Both the position numbers and the translations under genes were made by a program. 64,000 bases of DNA from assembly GCA_938003835.1 (NCBI GenBank), contig CALKXJ010000022.1, positions 111,141-175,140 on the forward strand, written 5' to 3'. Source of the DNA: an uncultured Bryobacteraceae bacterium. GTDB taxonomy: Bacteria; Acidobacteriota; Terriglobia; Bryobacterales; Bryobacteraceae. Positions 1-12,368 of the stretch are shown here, in pieces; within the stretch, counting starts at the first letter, position 1; every line of letters begins with the position of its first letter. The notes under the pieces are model-generated. The model was not told the origin of the DNA, made no database searches, and was given only the letters and a program-made list of their open reading frames with translations.

Positions 1-458
1 GCCACTGCCACCGCGCCGACGAGATGGTGGAAGGGAATATCGGAGACGGCCAGCGCCGCCGCGGCCCCGACGACGGCCAGCGGCGCCGGGTCCCGCAGCG
101 GATCGGCCGACAGCACCAGGCCGATGATCTGCGTCTCGCAAAGGAAGCCTTCGGGGAAGAGCGGCCGCAGAGGCCGGTCGATCAGCCGGCAGGTCAGGAT
201 CTCGCGCTCCGACGGGCGGCCCTCACGCTTGATGAAGCCGCCGGGGAACCGGCCTGCGGCGTAGGTGTACTCGCGGTAGTCGACCGTGAGCGGAAAAAAC
301 GAAGCACCCGGTTTCGGCTCCGGGTTGGCGCATGCGGAAACGAACACGACATTGTCGCCGGAACGAACGACCACGGCGCCATTGGCCTGTTTGGCCATCT
401 TGCCGGTCTCCAGGGTGATCTTCTGTCCCTGGAGTTCAATCTCAACTTTGTGCAACAT
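1..458 (-). CDS. pnp: Polyribonucleotide nucleotidyltransferase (PNPase), N-terminal part
   Basis: The minus strand from 458 reads [19 protein letters not shown] and then continues with the first RNase PH-like domain of PNPase ([58 protein letters not shown]). About 152 codons are present and the gene runs off the left edge, so the second RNase PH domain, KH and S1 domains lie outside. PNPase degrades RNA 3'-5' by phosphorolysis and is usually part of the degradosome. AAGGGG lies just upstream of the ATG. It sits downstream of rpsO, the classical rpsO-pnp order. The frame is open throughout. Confidence 0.95.
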   Translation of the reverse strand, partial: MLHKVEIELQGQKITLETGKMAKQANGAVVVRSGDNVVFVSACANPEPKPGASFFPLTVDYREYTYAAGRFPGGFIKREGRPSEREILTCRLIDRPLRPLFPEGFLCETQIIGLVLSADPLRDPAPLAVVGAAAALAVSDIPFHHLVGAVAV

Positions 459-615
459 GGAAATCCCCTTGTCTTGGCCCTGGTTCCCCTCCCCGGGCGC
501 GACTCGAAGCCGCCCCCGGGATTTTAGTCCCAGTTGACCGACGGTAGTGATTCAGGAGAGTCTCTTGAGAAGCCGGGCCGATCGAGGAGGGCGAAGCGGA
601 CAAACGGGGGTGAGT

Positions 616-631
616 CCGCCCTTCCGGGCGG
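616..631 (-). other. Stem-loop in the rpsO-pnp spacer
   Basis: The 279-bp spacer between rpsO and pnp (459-737) contains a perfect 6-bp stem, CCGCCC (616-621) with GGGCGG (626-631). On the transcribed strand the loop is GGAA, a stable tetraloop type. No T-run follows, so it is not a convincing intrinsic terminator. In other bacteria hairpins between rpsO and pnp are RNase III processing or autoregulation sites; applying that here is inference. I see no small gene in the rest of the spacer. Confidence 0.35.
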
Positions 632-737
632 TTGCTGCCAAGCGGGTCTCGCAACTTCCTGACGTCCAATTCTCAGGCGCCGGTAGGACGACGGACCACA
701 GTGGAGAGCTCACCCGCCTGTGCCGCAAGAGCTCGCG

Positions 738-1007
738 TTACCGGCGAATGCCCAAGCGCTGAATGAGGGTCTGATACCGCGCTGGGTCCTTTCGCTTGAG
801 GTAGTCCAGCAGGCGCCGCCGCTTGGCCACCATCATCAACAAGCCCCTGCGGGAGTGGTGATCCTTGCGGTGCGTCTTGAAGTGCTCGGTGAGCAGCCGG
901 ATCCTGTGGCTCAGGATGGCGACCTGCACTTCCGGGGACCCGCTGTCGTTCTTGTGCAACTTGTATGCGGATATCAGCTTGGCCTTCTCTTCCGCCGCCA
1001 GAGGCAT
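738..1007 (-). CDS. rpsO: 30S ribosomal protein S15
   Basis: The 89-residue product matches S15 in length and sequence over its whole extent: [20 protein letters not shown] near the N-terminus, then the conserved [19 protein letters not shown] block and the basic end [16 protein letters not shown]15 binds 16S rRNA helices h20-h22 and starts assembly of the 30S platform. The ATG at 1007 gives the usual family N-terminus. The gene precedes pnp on the same strand with a 279-bp spacer. A GAGGAG element lies about 15 nt upstream of the ATG, a little far for a standard ribosome binding site. Confidence 0.97.
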   Translation of the reverse strand: MPLAAEEKAKLISAYKLHKNDSGSPEVQVAILSHRIRLLTEHFKTHRKDHHSRRGLLMMVAKRRRLLDYLKRKDPARYQTLIQRLGIRR

Positions 1008-1063
1008 TCGGGTATCGAAACTCCTCGTCTTACCTTATCTCAATTCGATTCTTCTTCAGTCGT

Positions 1064-1072
1064 AGCATACCA
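1064..1072 (-). promoter_or_regulatory. Candidate extended -10 promoter for rpsO
   Basis: On the minus strand this reads TGGTATGCT, an extended -10 element (TG, one base, TATGCT), about 57 nt upstream of the rpsO ATG. No good -35 is visible, as expected for extended -10 promoters. The 133-bp gap between rpsO and the divergent ThuA gene also holds a GC palindrome (GCCGGCGCCGGC). Sequence reading only. Confidence 0.35.
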
Positions 1073-1140
1073 TATCTGCCGGTCGGCCGGCGCCGGCAAC
1101 CGCCGACGAACGAGCCAGGCGGGACTGGTAGGATGAACCC

Positions 1141-1968
1141 ATGAGCGATCTGACGGCCTTCAGCCGGCGAGCCCTCCTTGCCTGCGCCTTCGCCAGAGGC
1201 CGCCCCGCCTGGGCCCGCACCCGGCTCCGGGCGCTGATCCTGAGCGGGCGCAACAACCACGACTGGCGCACGACGACGCCCTTCCTCCAAAAAATTCTCG
1301 AAGCGACCGGCCGCTTTGAAGTCGCCGTCGAGCTCGATCCGTCGCGACTCACCGCGCCGGACCTCAAGGCGGTGGACGTGCTCGTGCTCGATTACAACGG
1401 TCCGCGCTGGGGGGCGGCGGCCGAGGAGGCCGTGGCCGGCTTTGTGCGCCGCGGCAAGGGCCTGGTTGTCGTCCACGGCGCCAGTTACGCCTTCGGCGAG
1501 ATGGAGATCCTCACCGACAATCACCAGCGCACGGGAAAGTTCGAGCCGCCGTGGCCGGACTACGCCCGGATGACCGGCGTCAGGTGGACGAACGGCCCGC
1601 CGCGCTCGGGCCACGGCAAGCGGCACCGGTTTCGGGTGGAGATCGTCGACCGGAGTCATCCGGTGACGCGGGGCCTCGAGCCCTCCTTCGAGATCGACGA
1701 CGAGCTCTACCACCGCCTGGTCTTTGAGCCCAACGTTCACGTGCTGGCGCGCGCCTTCGACGCGCCTGAGATCGGCGGCACGGGCCAGTTCGAGCCCGTG
1801 CTCTGGACGGTGCGCTTCGGCAAGGGCCGGGTCTTCCACACCACGCTGGGCCATGATCTGAAGGCGATGCAGGCGCCCGGCTTCCGCATCACTTTCGCGC
1901 GGGGCGCCGAGTGGGCGGCGACGGGCAAGGTGACGCTTCCGGCCGAGCCGCCCGAGGTCGCGCCCTGA
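1141..1968 (+). CDS. Exported ThuA-like domain protein
   Basis: A 275-residue protein with a ThuA-like (trehalose-utilization, glutamine-amidotransferase-like fold) domain. The start SRRALLACAFARG looks like a short export leader. The body shows the family pattern: LRALILSGRNNHDW, VDVLVLDYNG, FVRRGKGLVVVHG, RFRVEIVDRSHPVTRGL, ELYHRLVFEP, and RFGKGRVFHTTLGHD near residue 230. ThuA-like proteins with export signals are common in Acidobacteriota and Planctomycetota and are often linked to sugar metabolism, but no reaction is established. It lies alone, divergent from rpsO and convergent with the LysR gene. The precise signal peptide type is uncertain. Confidence 0.85.
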   Translation: MSDLTAFSRRALLACAFARGRPAWARTRLRALILSGRNNHDWRTTTPFLQKILEATGRFEVAVELDPSRLTAPDLKAVDVLVLDYNGPRWGAAAEEAVAGFVRRGKGLVVVHGASYAFGEMEILTDNHQRTGKFEPPWPDYARMTGVRWTNGPPRSGHGKRHRFRVEIVDRSHPVTRGLEPSFEIDDELYHRLVFEPNVHVLARAFDAPEIGGTGQFEPVLWTVRFGKGRVFHTTLGHDLKAMQAPGFRITFARGAEWAATGKVTLPAEPPEVAP

Positions 1969-1986
1969 AGGTCGCTGCCCGCCGCC

Positions 1987-2883
1987 TCAGCCCTGGGCCG
2001 CGGGCGCGGGCGCCTGGACCAGATCGAGGAAGGCCCGCATCGGCAGCGTGAACGGCTTCCTCCGGCGGTAGATGATTCCCAGGGGCCGCCTCAGACCTGG
2101 CTCCTCCAGCGGGATCGTGACCAGCCGTCCGAGACGGACCTCCTCCTGAAGAGCCGGCGCCGGCAGGATGCTGATCCCGGAGCCCAGGGCGACCGCCTCC
2201 TTGATGGCGAGCACGTTGTCGAAGTGCATCACCAGCCTGACCGTGATGCCGTGGTCGCGAAAAAGCCGGTCCAGTTCGCGCGCGATGGGCAGATCCTCGT
2301 CAAAGCCGACGAACTCCTGCCCGTCGAGCTCTTTGAAAGAGACCACGGTGCGGCCGGCCAGCGGGTGCGAGGGCGCGGCGGCCACTACCATCTCTTCGTC
2401 GCGCCAGGGGATCACGGCGACTTCGCGGCCCGACTCCGGGTAGCTGATGAGGCCGAAATCGGCCCGGTCGGCGCGGATTTGTTCGTAGACCCTCTCCGGA
2501 CGCAGGTATTCCACCACGAGTTCCGCATGCGGGTAGCGCCGGCGGAATTCCTCTTCAAGCCGCGCCATCTGCGAGAGGCCGACCGAGTAGATGGAGGCGA
2601 CCCGGACGGTTCCCTCGATGCGATTGCGCAGGCGCTCGAGCGCCGCCTCGAGTTCCTCGCGCCGGCGCAGCGCGTCGCGGCAGAAGCCGGCAAAGAGTGA
2701 GCCGGCCTCGGTGAGCCGCAGCGGGCGGCGGGAGCGGTCCACTAGGCTGAGGGAGAGGCGGCGCTCAAGTTCCGCCAGCCGCTGGCTGACCGCCGACTGG
2801 CTCACGCCGTTCATTTTAGCTGCCCGACTGATGCTCCTGGTGCGCGCAAGATCGCGAAAAATCTCGAGATCGACGAAATCCAC
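1987..2883 (-). CDS. LysR-family transcriptional regulator
   Basis: A 298-residue protein of standard LysR length. Residues 1-60 form the winged HTH (DLEIFRDLARTRSISRAA, SQSAVSQRLAELERRL, LVDRSRRPLRLTEAG), followed by the two-lobed effector domain (VRVASIYSVGLSQM, ISYPESGREVAVIPW, ALGSGISILPAPAL). It begins with GTG at 2883, because an in-frame stop lies four codons upstream. It is divergent from gltB with 151 bp between the starts, the arrangement of gltC and gltAB in Bacillus, so regulation of the glutamate synthase operon is likely but inferred. No obvious ribosome binding site precedes the start. Confidence 0.92.
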   Translation of the reverse strand: MDFVDLEIFRDLARTRSISRAAKMNGVSQSAVSQRLAELERRLSLSLVDRSRRPLRLTEAGSLFAGFCRDALRRREELEAALERLRNRIEGTVRVASIYSVGLSQMARLEEEFRRRYPHAELVVEYLRPERVYEQIRADRADFGLISYPESGREVAVIPWRDEEMVVAAAPSHPLAGRTVVSFKELDGQEFVGFDEDLPIARELDRLFRDHGITVRLVMHFDNVLAIKEAVALGSGISILPAPALQEEVRLGRLVTIPLEEPGLRRPLGIIYRRRKPFTLPMRAFLDLVQAPAPAAQG

Positions 2884-2934
2884 AGGCTTATTTTAACATA
2901 AGAAAAAGCGATAAAGGCGAATTGAAAATTCTTG

Positions 2935-2962
2935 TTGACTTATACAGGGGTCGTGGTATACT
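2935..2962 (+). promoter_or_regulatory. Sigma70-type promoter for gltBD
   Basis: TTGACT at 2935-2940 and TATACT at 2957-2962 are separated by 16 bp, close to the sigma70 consensus. Transcription would start near 2969, leaving a leader of about 65 nt before the gltB ATG at 3035. This stretch is distinctly AT-rich against its surroundings and lies between the divergent LysR gene and gltB. Confidence 0.6.
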
Positions 2963-2963
2963 G

Positions 2964-2988
2964 TCGATTCTATATCGAGTATATCGAG
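2964..2988 (+). promoter_or_regulatory. Repeats at the gltB start region, candidate operator
   Basis: Two tandem copies of TATATCGAG (2971-2979 and 2980-2988) directly follow the gltB -10 box. TCGAT (2964-2968) and ATCGA (2974-2978) also form an inverted repeat. Such symmetry at the start point fits binding by a regulator, with the divergent LysR protein the natural candidate. LysR activators usually bind further upstream, so repression or another protein is also possible. Confidence 0.35.
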
Positions 2989-3034
2989 CCGCGCCAGCGG
3001 ACTCCCGCCTCCGGCCTGGCTCTCGGATGCCCTG

Positions 3035-7616
<4,582 letters not shown>

Positions 7617-7624
<8 letters not shown>

Positions 7625-9053
7625 GCCGACCGGTTTCCTCGAATACGAGCGCGAGACGGCCGGCCGGCGACCGGTGGCCGAACGCGTCAACGATTTCTTT
7701 GAAATCTACGTGCCGCTTCCGCCGGAGAAGGTCGCCCGGCAGGGGGCGCGCTGCATGGATTGCGGGGTGCCGTTCTGCCACTCCGGCTGCCCCCTCAACA
7801 ACCTCATTCCGGACTGGAACGACCTGGTCTACCGCGGTCGCTGGCGCGAGGCCATCCGCGCGCTTCACGCCACCAACAACTTTCCCGAGTTTACCGGCCG
7901 GGTGTGCCCGGCGCCCTGCGAGACCTCCTGCGTGCTAGGCATCAACGAGCCGCCGGTCACGATCAAACAGATCGAACGGGCCATCATCGACCATGCCTTC
8001 GAGCAGGGCTGGATCCGGCCGCAGCCGGCGCCGCGCAAGACGGGCAAGCGGGTGGCGATCATCGGCTCGGGACCGGCGGGGCTGGCCGCGGCCCAGCAAC
8101 TGGCCCGGGCCGGCCATGATGTGACGGTGTTCGAGAAGGCGGACCGGATCGGCGGGTTGCTCCGCTACGGCATCCCGGACTTCAAGATGGAGAAGCACCT
8201 GATCGACCGCCGCCTCGAACAGATGATGGCCGAAGGGGTGACCTTCCTGACCCGGGCTTTCGTCGGTCGCAACGTTCCGGTGGAGGATCTCCGGCGGGAT
8301 TTCGACGCGCTGCTATTGGCCGGCGGAGCCGAGCAGCCACGGGATTTGCGCGTCCCCGGACGCGAGCTCCAGGGAATCCACTTCGCTATGGACTTCCTGG
8401 CTCAGCAGAACAAGCGCGTGGCCGGCGACACCGACCTCGCGGCCGACCCGACACGCAGCGCGGAGCCGATCTTGGCTACCGGCAAGCGCGTGGTGATCAT
8501 CGGCGGCGGCGACACGGGAGCGGACTGCCTGGGCACCTGCCACCGGCAAAAGGCGTCGGCGGTCTGGCAGTTCGAGATTCTGCCCAGGCCGCCCGAGGAA
8601 CGATCGCCCGCCACGCCGTGGCCGCTCTGGCCGCTCCAGTTGCGCCAGGAGTCCTCTCACGAAGAGGGCGGCATCCGCGACTGGAGCGTGGCCACTACGC
8701 GCTTCTCGGGCGACGAGTACGGCCGGCTGCGCAAGCTGCACGCGGTAAGGGTGGGGCCGCCGCCCCACTTCGAGCCGATCTCCGGAACCGAGTTCGAGAT
8801 GGAGGTCGACCTGGTCCTGCTGGCGATGGGCTTCACCGGGCCGGTGCGCGGCGGCCTCCTCGACGAGCTCGGCGTCGCGCTCGACGAGCGAGGCAACGTC
8901 GCCACGCGCGACTATATGAGCTCGATTGCCGGCATCTTCGCCGCCGGCGACATGCGCCGTGGCCAGTCGCTTGTGGTGCACGCCATCGCCGAGGGCCGGC
9001 GGGCCGCCCGGGCCATCGACCGCTGGCTCATGGGCGAGAGCTCGCTACCGTGA
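7617..9053 (+). CDS. gltD: Glutamate synthase small subunit
   Basis: A 478-residue protein of normal length. The N-terminal Fe-S region has [20 protein letters not shown] and CPAPCETSC. Then comes a FAD-binding site ([19 protein letters not shown], near residue 145) and an NAD(P)H-binding site ([16 protein letters not shown], near residue 300). The C-terminal motif [19 protein letters not shown] is the second FAD contact. It passes NADPH electrons to the FMN of GltB. The start lies inside the end of gltB, so translation is probably coupled. The frame is intact. Confidence 0.97.
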
Positions 9054-9114
9054 GTTCCCGGAGAAGATTTTCGAAGCCTCGCCGGACGATTTTTGCCCAT
9101 TTCAACCCTCTTCC

Positions 9115-9123
9115 TGCTAGACT
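9115..9123 (+). promoter_or_regulatory. Candidate extended -10 promoter for the RRM gene
   Basis: TGCTAGACT (TG at 9115-9116, TAGACT at 9118-9123) is an extended -10 type element. A weak TTGCCC lies 19 bp upstream. The resulting leader would be about 80 nt, as often seen for cold-induced RNA-binding protein genes. Supported by sequence pattern only. Confidence 0.35.
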
Positions 9124-9211
9124 GAGGGAAGCAGTTACAGTTTGACCAGCCGAACTTGGCCGACCTAGTAGTGAGCCTCGGGGGGCGTTGTCAACGTAAG
9201 GAGAAAGAGTA

Positions 9212-9541
9212 GTGAAGAATATTTTTGTAGGGAATCTGGATTACGGCGCCACCGAGGACGCCATCCGAGACCTGTTCGAGCAGTACGGCGCCGTCGAGCG
9301 CGTCAGCCTGATTCGCGATCGTGACACCGGCGCGCCGCGGGGATTCGCCTTCGTCGAGATGTCCGATGCGGCCGAGGCGGATCGTGCCATCGCCGGCCTG
9401 AACGGAACCATCCTGGGGAACCGGGCGATCAACGTCAACGAGGCGCGTCCCCGCGCCGACAGCGGCCGCCCTTCCGGCGGGGGTGGTTTCCGCCGACAGG
9501 GAGGCGGCCCTCCGCGCCGGCGGCGCGAGCCGCGCTGGTAA
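9212..9541 (+). CDS. Single-RRM RNA-binding protein
   Basis: A 109-residue protein made of one RNA recognition motif and a basic, Gly/Arg-rich tail. RNP2 is IFVGNL (residues 4-9) and RNP1 is RGFAFVEM (residues 44-51). The tail after residue 85 is rich in Arg, Gly and Pro. Proteins of this build bind single-stranded RNA and in cyanobacteria are induced by cold; the exact role here is unknown. AAGGAG lies close upstream of the ATG. It stands alone between gltD and the TatA-M48 gene. Confidence 0.92.
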   Translation: MKNIFVGNLDYGATEDAIRDLFEQYGAVERVSLIRDRDTGAPRGFAFVEMSDAAEADRAIAGLNGTILGNRAINVNEARPRADSGRPSGGGGFRRQGGGPPRRRREPRW

Positions 9542-9619
9542 AAGGTCCGGCCTCCATCAAGCGCGCCGCTTCCGCCGCCTTGCGCGCGGAAGCAGCCCCC
9601 GTTTAGCCTGAAAGCAGCC

Positions 9620-10363
9620 ATGCGCAGCCTCGGGCTACCGGAAGTTCTCATCATTTTGGGACTACTGGTGCTGCTGTTCGGGGGCGCGCGCCTGCCCGCC
9701 TTCTTCGCGGGCTTGGGACGCCGGCTCGGCGCCTGGGTGAACCAGTGGCGCTGGGTCTGGCGTTCGATGGCGGGAACCGAAGAGGAAGAGATCCGCGCCG
9801 AGGAGGCGGTCGGCAAGGAGCAAGCGTCCCGCTTCCTGGAATACATGCCGCCCGTAACCGACTCGGAGCTCATCCGCCAGGTGCGCTCGGTCGGAGAAAA
9901 ACTGGCGCGCACCGCCCCGGCCAGCCGGCGCACGTTTCGTTTTCACGTCGTCGAGGCGCCCGTCGCCAACGCCTTCGCTCTGCCCGGCGGATACGTCTTC
10001 GTCACGCGCCGCCTGGCCGAGATGTGCGAAGACTCCTCCGAGACCGCCTTTCTCCTCGCTCACGAGATGGCGCACGTCATTTCACGCCATTTCGTCGAAA
10101 ACAGAGTGATGGAGACGCTGCTCGGGGCCGTCAAAGCCGGGCAGCTCCTGGCGGAGCTTGTCGGCAAGGGCTACTCGCGGGAACAGGAGCTCGAGGCGGA
10201 CCGGAAAGCCATCGAGCTGATGCGCGAGGCTGGATTCGCCGAGGAGGGCGCGCGCCGGATCCTGGCCAAGCTTCACCGCCTCTCAGGTGAGACGCCCGAG
10301 CTGCTCCAGTACCTCTCCACGCACCCCCGCTTCGAAGAGCGCCTCGAGACGTTACGCGCTTGA
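9620..10363 (+). CDS. TatA-like N-terminus fused to M48 metalloprotease
   Basis: A 247-residue protein. Residues 1-45 look like TatA/TatE: a short hydrophobic helix PEVLIILGLLVLLFG, the FG hinge at 20-21, then an amphipathic basic helix (ARLPAFFAGLGRRLGAWV). An acidic linker (51-80) follows. The rest is an M48 (Ste24/HtpX/BepA-type) peptidase domain with zinc motif HEMAH at 148-152 and the third ligand in EQELEAD (188-194). M48 proteases act on membrane or misfolded envelope proteins. The TatA-like segment would anchor the protease at the inner membrane or bring it to Tat translocons; that is inference. The open frame is continuous and I see no second start with a good ribosome binding site. 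Confidence 0.85.
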   Translation: MRSLGLPEVLIILGLLVLLFGGARLPAFFAGLGRRLGAWVNQWRWVWRSMAGTEEEEIRAEEAVGKEQASRFLEYMPPVTDSELIRQVRSVGEKLARTAPASRRTFRFHVVEAPVANAFALPGGYVFVTRRLAEMCEDSSETAFLLAHEMAHVISRHFVENRVMETLLGAVKAGQLLAELVGKGYSREQELEADRKAIELMREAGFAEEGARRILAKLHRLSGETPELLQYLSTHPRFEERLETLRA

Positions 10364-10376
10364 GTAGCGGCGCGGC

Positions 10377-10907
10377 TTATCGCTTCACGCTCCGGACCAG
10401 AGCTTCAAACTGCGGCTGCGCTTGGGCGACGGTCCTGGCCGGCCCGGTGAACTTGAAGAAAACGTTTCCGCCCGGCGCTTCGACGATCGCCCCGAGCAGC
10501 CTGAAGCCGGGTTTCCTCACCGCGCCGCGCGGCGCCATGGGGCCGGCCGAGGCCAGGTAGGTACCGGAGACGTCGATGCGCGTCACGGGAAGGCCGTTGA
10601 CAGTCTCCTTGCCGATCTTGGCCGCCTTGTCCGCCGGCTTGCCGCCTTCGAGTTCGAACTGCGCGATCCAGCGCTTGATGTTGGAGTCCACGTCGCCACC
10701 CTGACCGGCGCCGAAGAAGAAGACCGCGCACTCGCCGTCTTCGGCATCCCCGGCTGCCCTCGGTACCCGGTAGGTGGCGGCGCGCATCGGCCGCTCCGGT
10801 TGCGCCTGCCAGCCGGCGGGCGGCGCCCAGCGAATCCCTCCCGCCGATTGCGCCCAGAGCCCAAACACCGCTCCCAGGCATCCCAGTCCCAACAGTCGTC
10901 GCGTCAT
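10377..10907 (-). CDS. Secreted protein of unknown function
   Basis: A 176-residue protein that starts with a clear signal peptide (MTRRLLGLGCLGAVFGLWAQ) and then has a mixed alpha/beta body without motifs I can assign (RWAPPAGWQ, CAVFFFGAGQGGDVDSNI, VNGLPVTRIDVSGTY, GGNVFFKFTGPARTV). The pattern of a hydrophobic FKFTGP strand near the end resembles small exported proteins annotated as hypothetical in Acidobacteriota. It lies 28 bp downstream of the MFS gene on the same strand and may be cotranscribed. Function unknown. Confidence 0.75.
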   Translation of the reverse strand: MTRRLLGLGCLGAVFGLWAQSAGGIRWAPPAGWQAQPERPMRAATYRVPRAAGDAEDGECAVFFFGAGQGGDVDSNIKRWIAQFELEGGKPADKAAKIGKETVNGLPVTRIDVSGTYLASAGPMAPRGAVRKPGFRLLGAIVEAPGGNVFFKFTGPARTVAQAQPQFEALVRSVKR

Positions 10908-10935
10908 AACTCCAGCATACCGGCAGGCGCACGCC

Positions 10936-12192
10936 TCAGCCGGTGGTCTTCAAGCGCACCGGCTCGACTCTGCCGGCGAGCGTCGAGCCGACCAGAAACG
11001 CTACCGGCATCGCCAGGCCAATGCCGATGAAGACCGGCACATAGCTGTGGGTGAGGTCGAGCACCTGGCCTACCACCCAGGTGCTGATCACCGAACCCAT
11101 CGTGGAGCCGGTGCCGCCGAAACCATGAACGGAGGCGACGGCGCGCGGCGGGAAAAAGTCTGCGGGCAGCGTGTGCACCGTCACCGACCAGATGATGTAG
11201 AAAAAGATCGCCGTCGAGATCAAGGCCATGGTCCAGAACAAGGACTGTGCGAAGACCGCGGCAATGCCGATGGGCGAGCCGAGCGTCGCCACCAGCATCA
11301 GCGTCTTGCGCGTGCGGTGCACGCTCCAGCCACGCCGCTGGAGCCGGAGCGCGACATAACCGGCGGTGAAGTTGCCCACGTCGGCCACCAGGAAGGGGAT
11401 CCAGGCCACGGCGCCGATGCCCGCCAGGCTCAGGCCGCGTTCGCGGGCGAGAAACTCCGGAATCCAGAAAGCGTAGAAATACCACAGCGGGTCGGCAAAG
11501 AAACGGCAGAAGAAGACGGCCCAGGTTTGTCGATAGCCGAGCAGCGATATCCAGGGAAGCTTCGGCACGGAGGAATCGGCGGTGGCCTGGCCCCGGTCGG
11601 TGGCGCGCATCTGGGGATGGAGATAGCGGAAGAGCTGAAACGCGGCCACCCAGAGGAAGCCGAGCGCGCCGGTCACCAGAAATGCGCCCCGCCAGCCGTA
11701 GCGGTAAGTCAGAAAGACGACGAGCGGCGGGGCAATCATCGCGCCGAGGCTGGAGCCGCTGTTGCAGATGCCGACAGCGAGGCTGCGGGCCTGAACCGGC
11801 ACCCAGAGCGCCACCGCCTTGATGAAACCGGGCCAGGCGCCGCCTTCGCCCACGGCGAGCAAAGCGCGAAAGAAAGCCAGGCTCCGCGGCCCGCGCGCCA
11901 GCGCGGTGAGCATGCCTGCGGCGGACCACCACGTGACGGCGAGCGTCAGGCCCCGGCCCACGCCCAGGCGGTCGATCACCCAGCCGGCCAGCGAGTAGGA
12001 AACCATGTATGTGATCAGGAAGGCGTTGATGATCGCCGCATATTGGGCGTTCGTCAGGCCGAACTCATCCCGGATGGTCGGAGCGAGCACGCTCAGCACC
12101 TGCCGGTCGATCCAGTTGATCGTCGTCTGGCCGAGCAACAGGGCGATCAGGACGACGAGCGAGCGCTGGGAGAAGACCCGTGCGGCTTCCAT
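10936..12192 (-). CDS. MFS transporter, anion:cation symporter (hexuronate-like) type
   Basis: A 418-residue protein with about twelve membrane helices. It resembles the ACS family of the major facilitator superfamily: NWIDRQVLSVLAPTIRDEFG near the N-terminus, the loop GWVIDRLGVGRG, and RALLAVGEGGAWPGFIKAV in helix 4. Members carry sugar acids and similar organic anions; the substrate is not known here. I chose the ATG at 12192 rather than a codon further upstream, because it overlaps the stop of the preceding small gene as TGATG. That points to translational coupling with it and the NCS1 permease. Confidence 0.88.
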   Translation of the reverse strand: MEAARVFSQRSLVVLIALLLGQTTINWIDRQVLSVLAPTIRDEFGLTNAQYAAIINAFLITYMVSYSLAGWVIDRLGVGRGLTLAVTWWSAAGMLTALARGPRSLAFFRALLAVGEGGAWPGFIKAVALWVPVQARSLAVGICNSGSSLGAMIAPPLVVFLTYRYGWRGAFLVTGALGFLWVAAFQLFRYLHPQMRATDRGQATADSSVPKLPWISLLGYRQTWAVFFCRFFADPLWYFYAFWIPEFLARERGLSLAGIGAVAWIPFLVADVGNFTAGYVALRLQRRGWSVHRTRKTLMLVATLGSPIGIAAVFAQSLFWTMALISTAIFFYIIWSVTVHTLPADFFPPRAVASVHGFGGTGSTMGSVISTWVVGQVLDLTHSYVPVFIGIGLAMPVAFLVGSTLAGRVEPVRLKTTG

Positions 12193-12368
12193 CACGACTT
12201 GCGGCCGGCGGCAAACCAAGTCGCAAAGACGAACCAGGCGAGAGAGGCAGCAGCGAACCAGGTTCGAAATGCGCCCTCGGCTAGCCCACCCTGCCAGTAG
12301 GCCACGGGCGTCACGAGGCAGGCGAGCAGGCTGAGGGCAGCCAGCAGGCCGACGAGCGGTTTAGGCAC
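12192..12368 (-). CDS. Small two-helix membrane protein (58 residues)
   Basis: A 59-codon frame starting with GTG at 12368 encodes a protein with two hydrophobic helices (PLVGLLAALSLLACLVTPVA and ASLAWFVFATWFAA) and a basic end (GRKS). AAGGAGG lies 7 nt upstream of the GTG. The start overlaps the last codons of the NCS1 permease gene, and the TGA stop shares its A with the ATG of the MFS gene. Overlaps on both sides plus a strong ribosome binding site make it a real gene. It could be an accessory subunit of one of the flanking transporters; I do not recognise a family. Confidence 0.7.
   Translation of the reverse strand: MPKPLVGLLAALSLLACLVTPVAYWQGGLAEGAFRTWFAAASLAWFVFATWFAAGRKS

Noticed and set aside
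616..631. Intrinsic terminator after rpsO
   Set aside because: The hairpin has no following T-run on the transcribed strand.
10774..12300. 508-codon plus-strand open frame over the MFS gene
   Set aside because: It is antisense to twelve-helix MFS sequence; the product is hydrophilic and without motifs.
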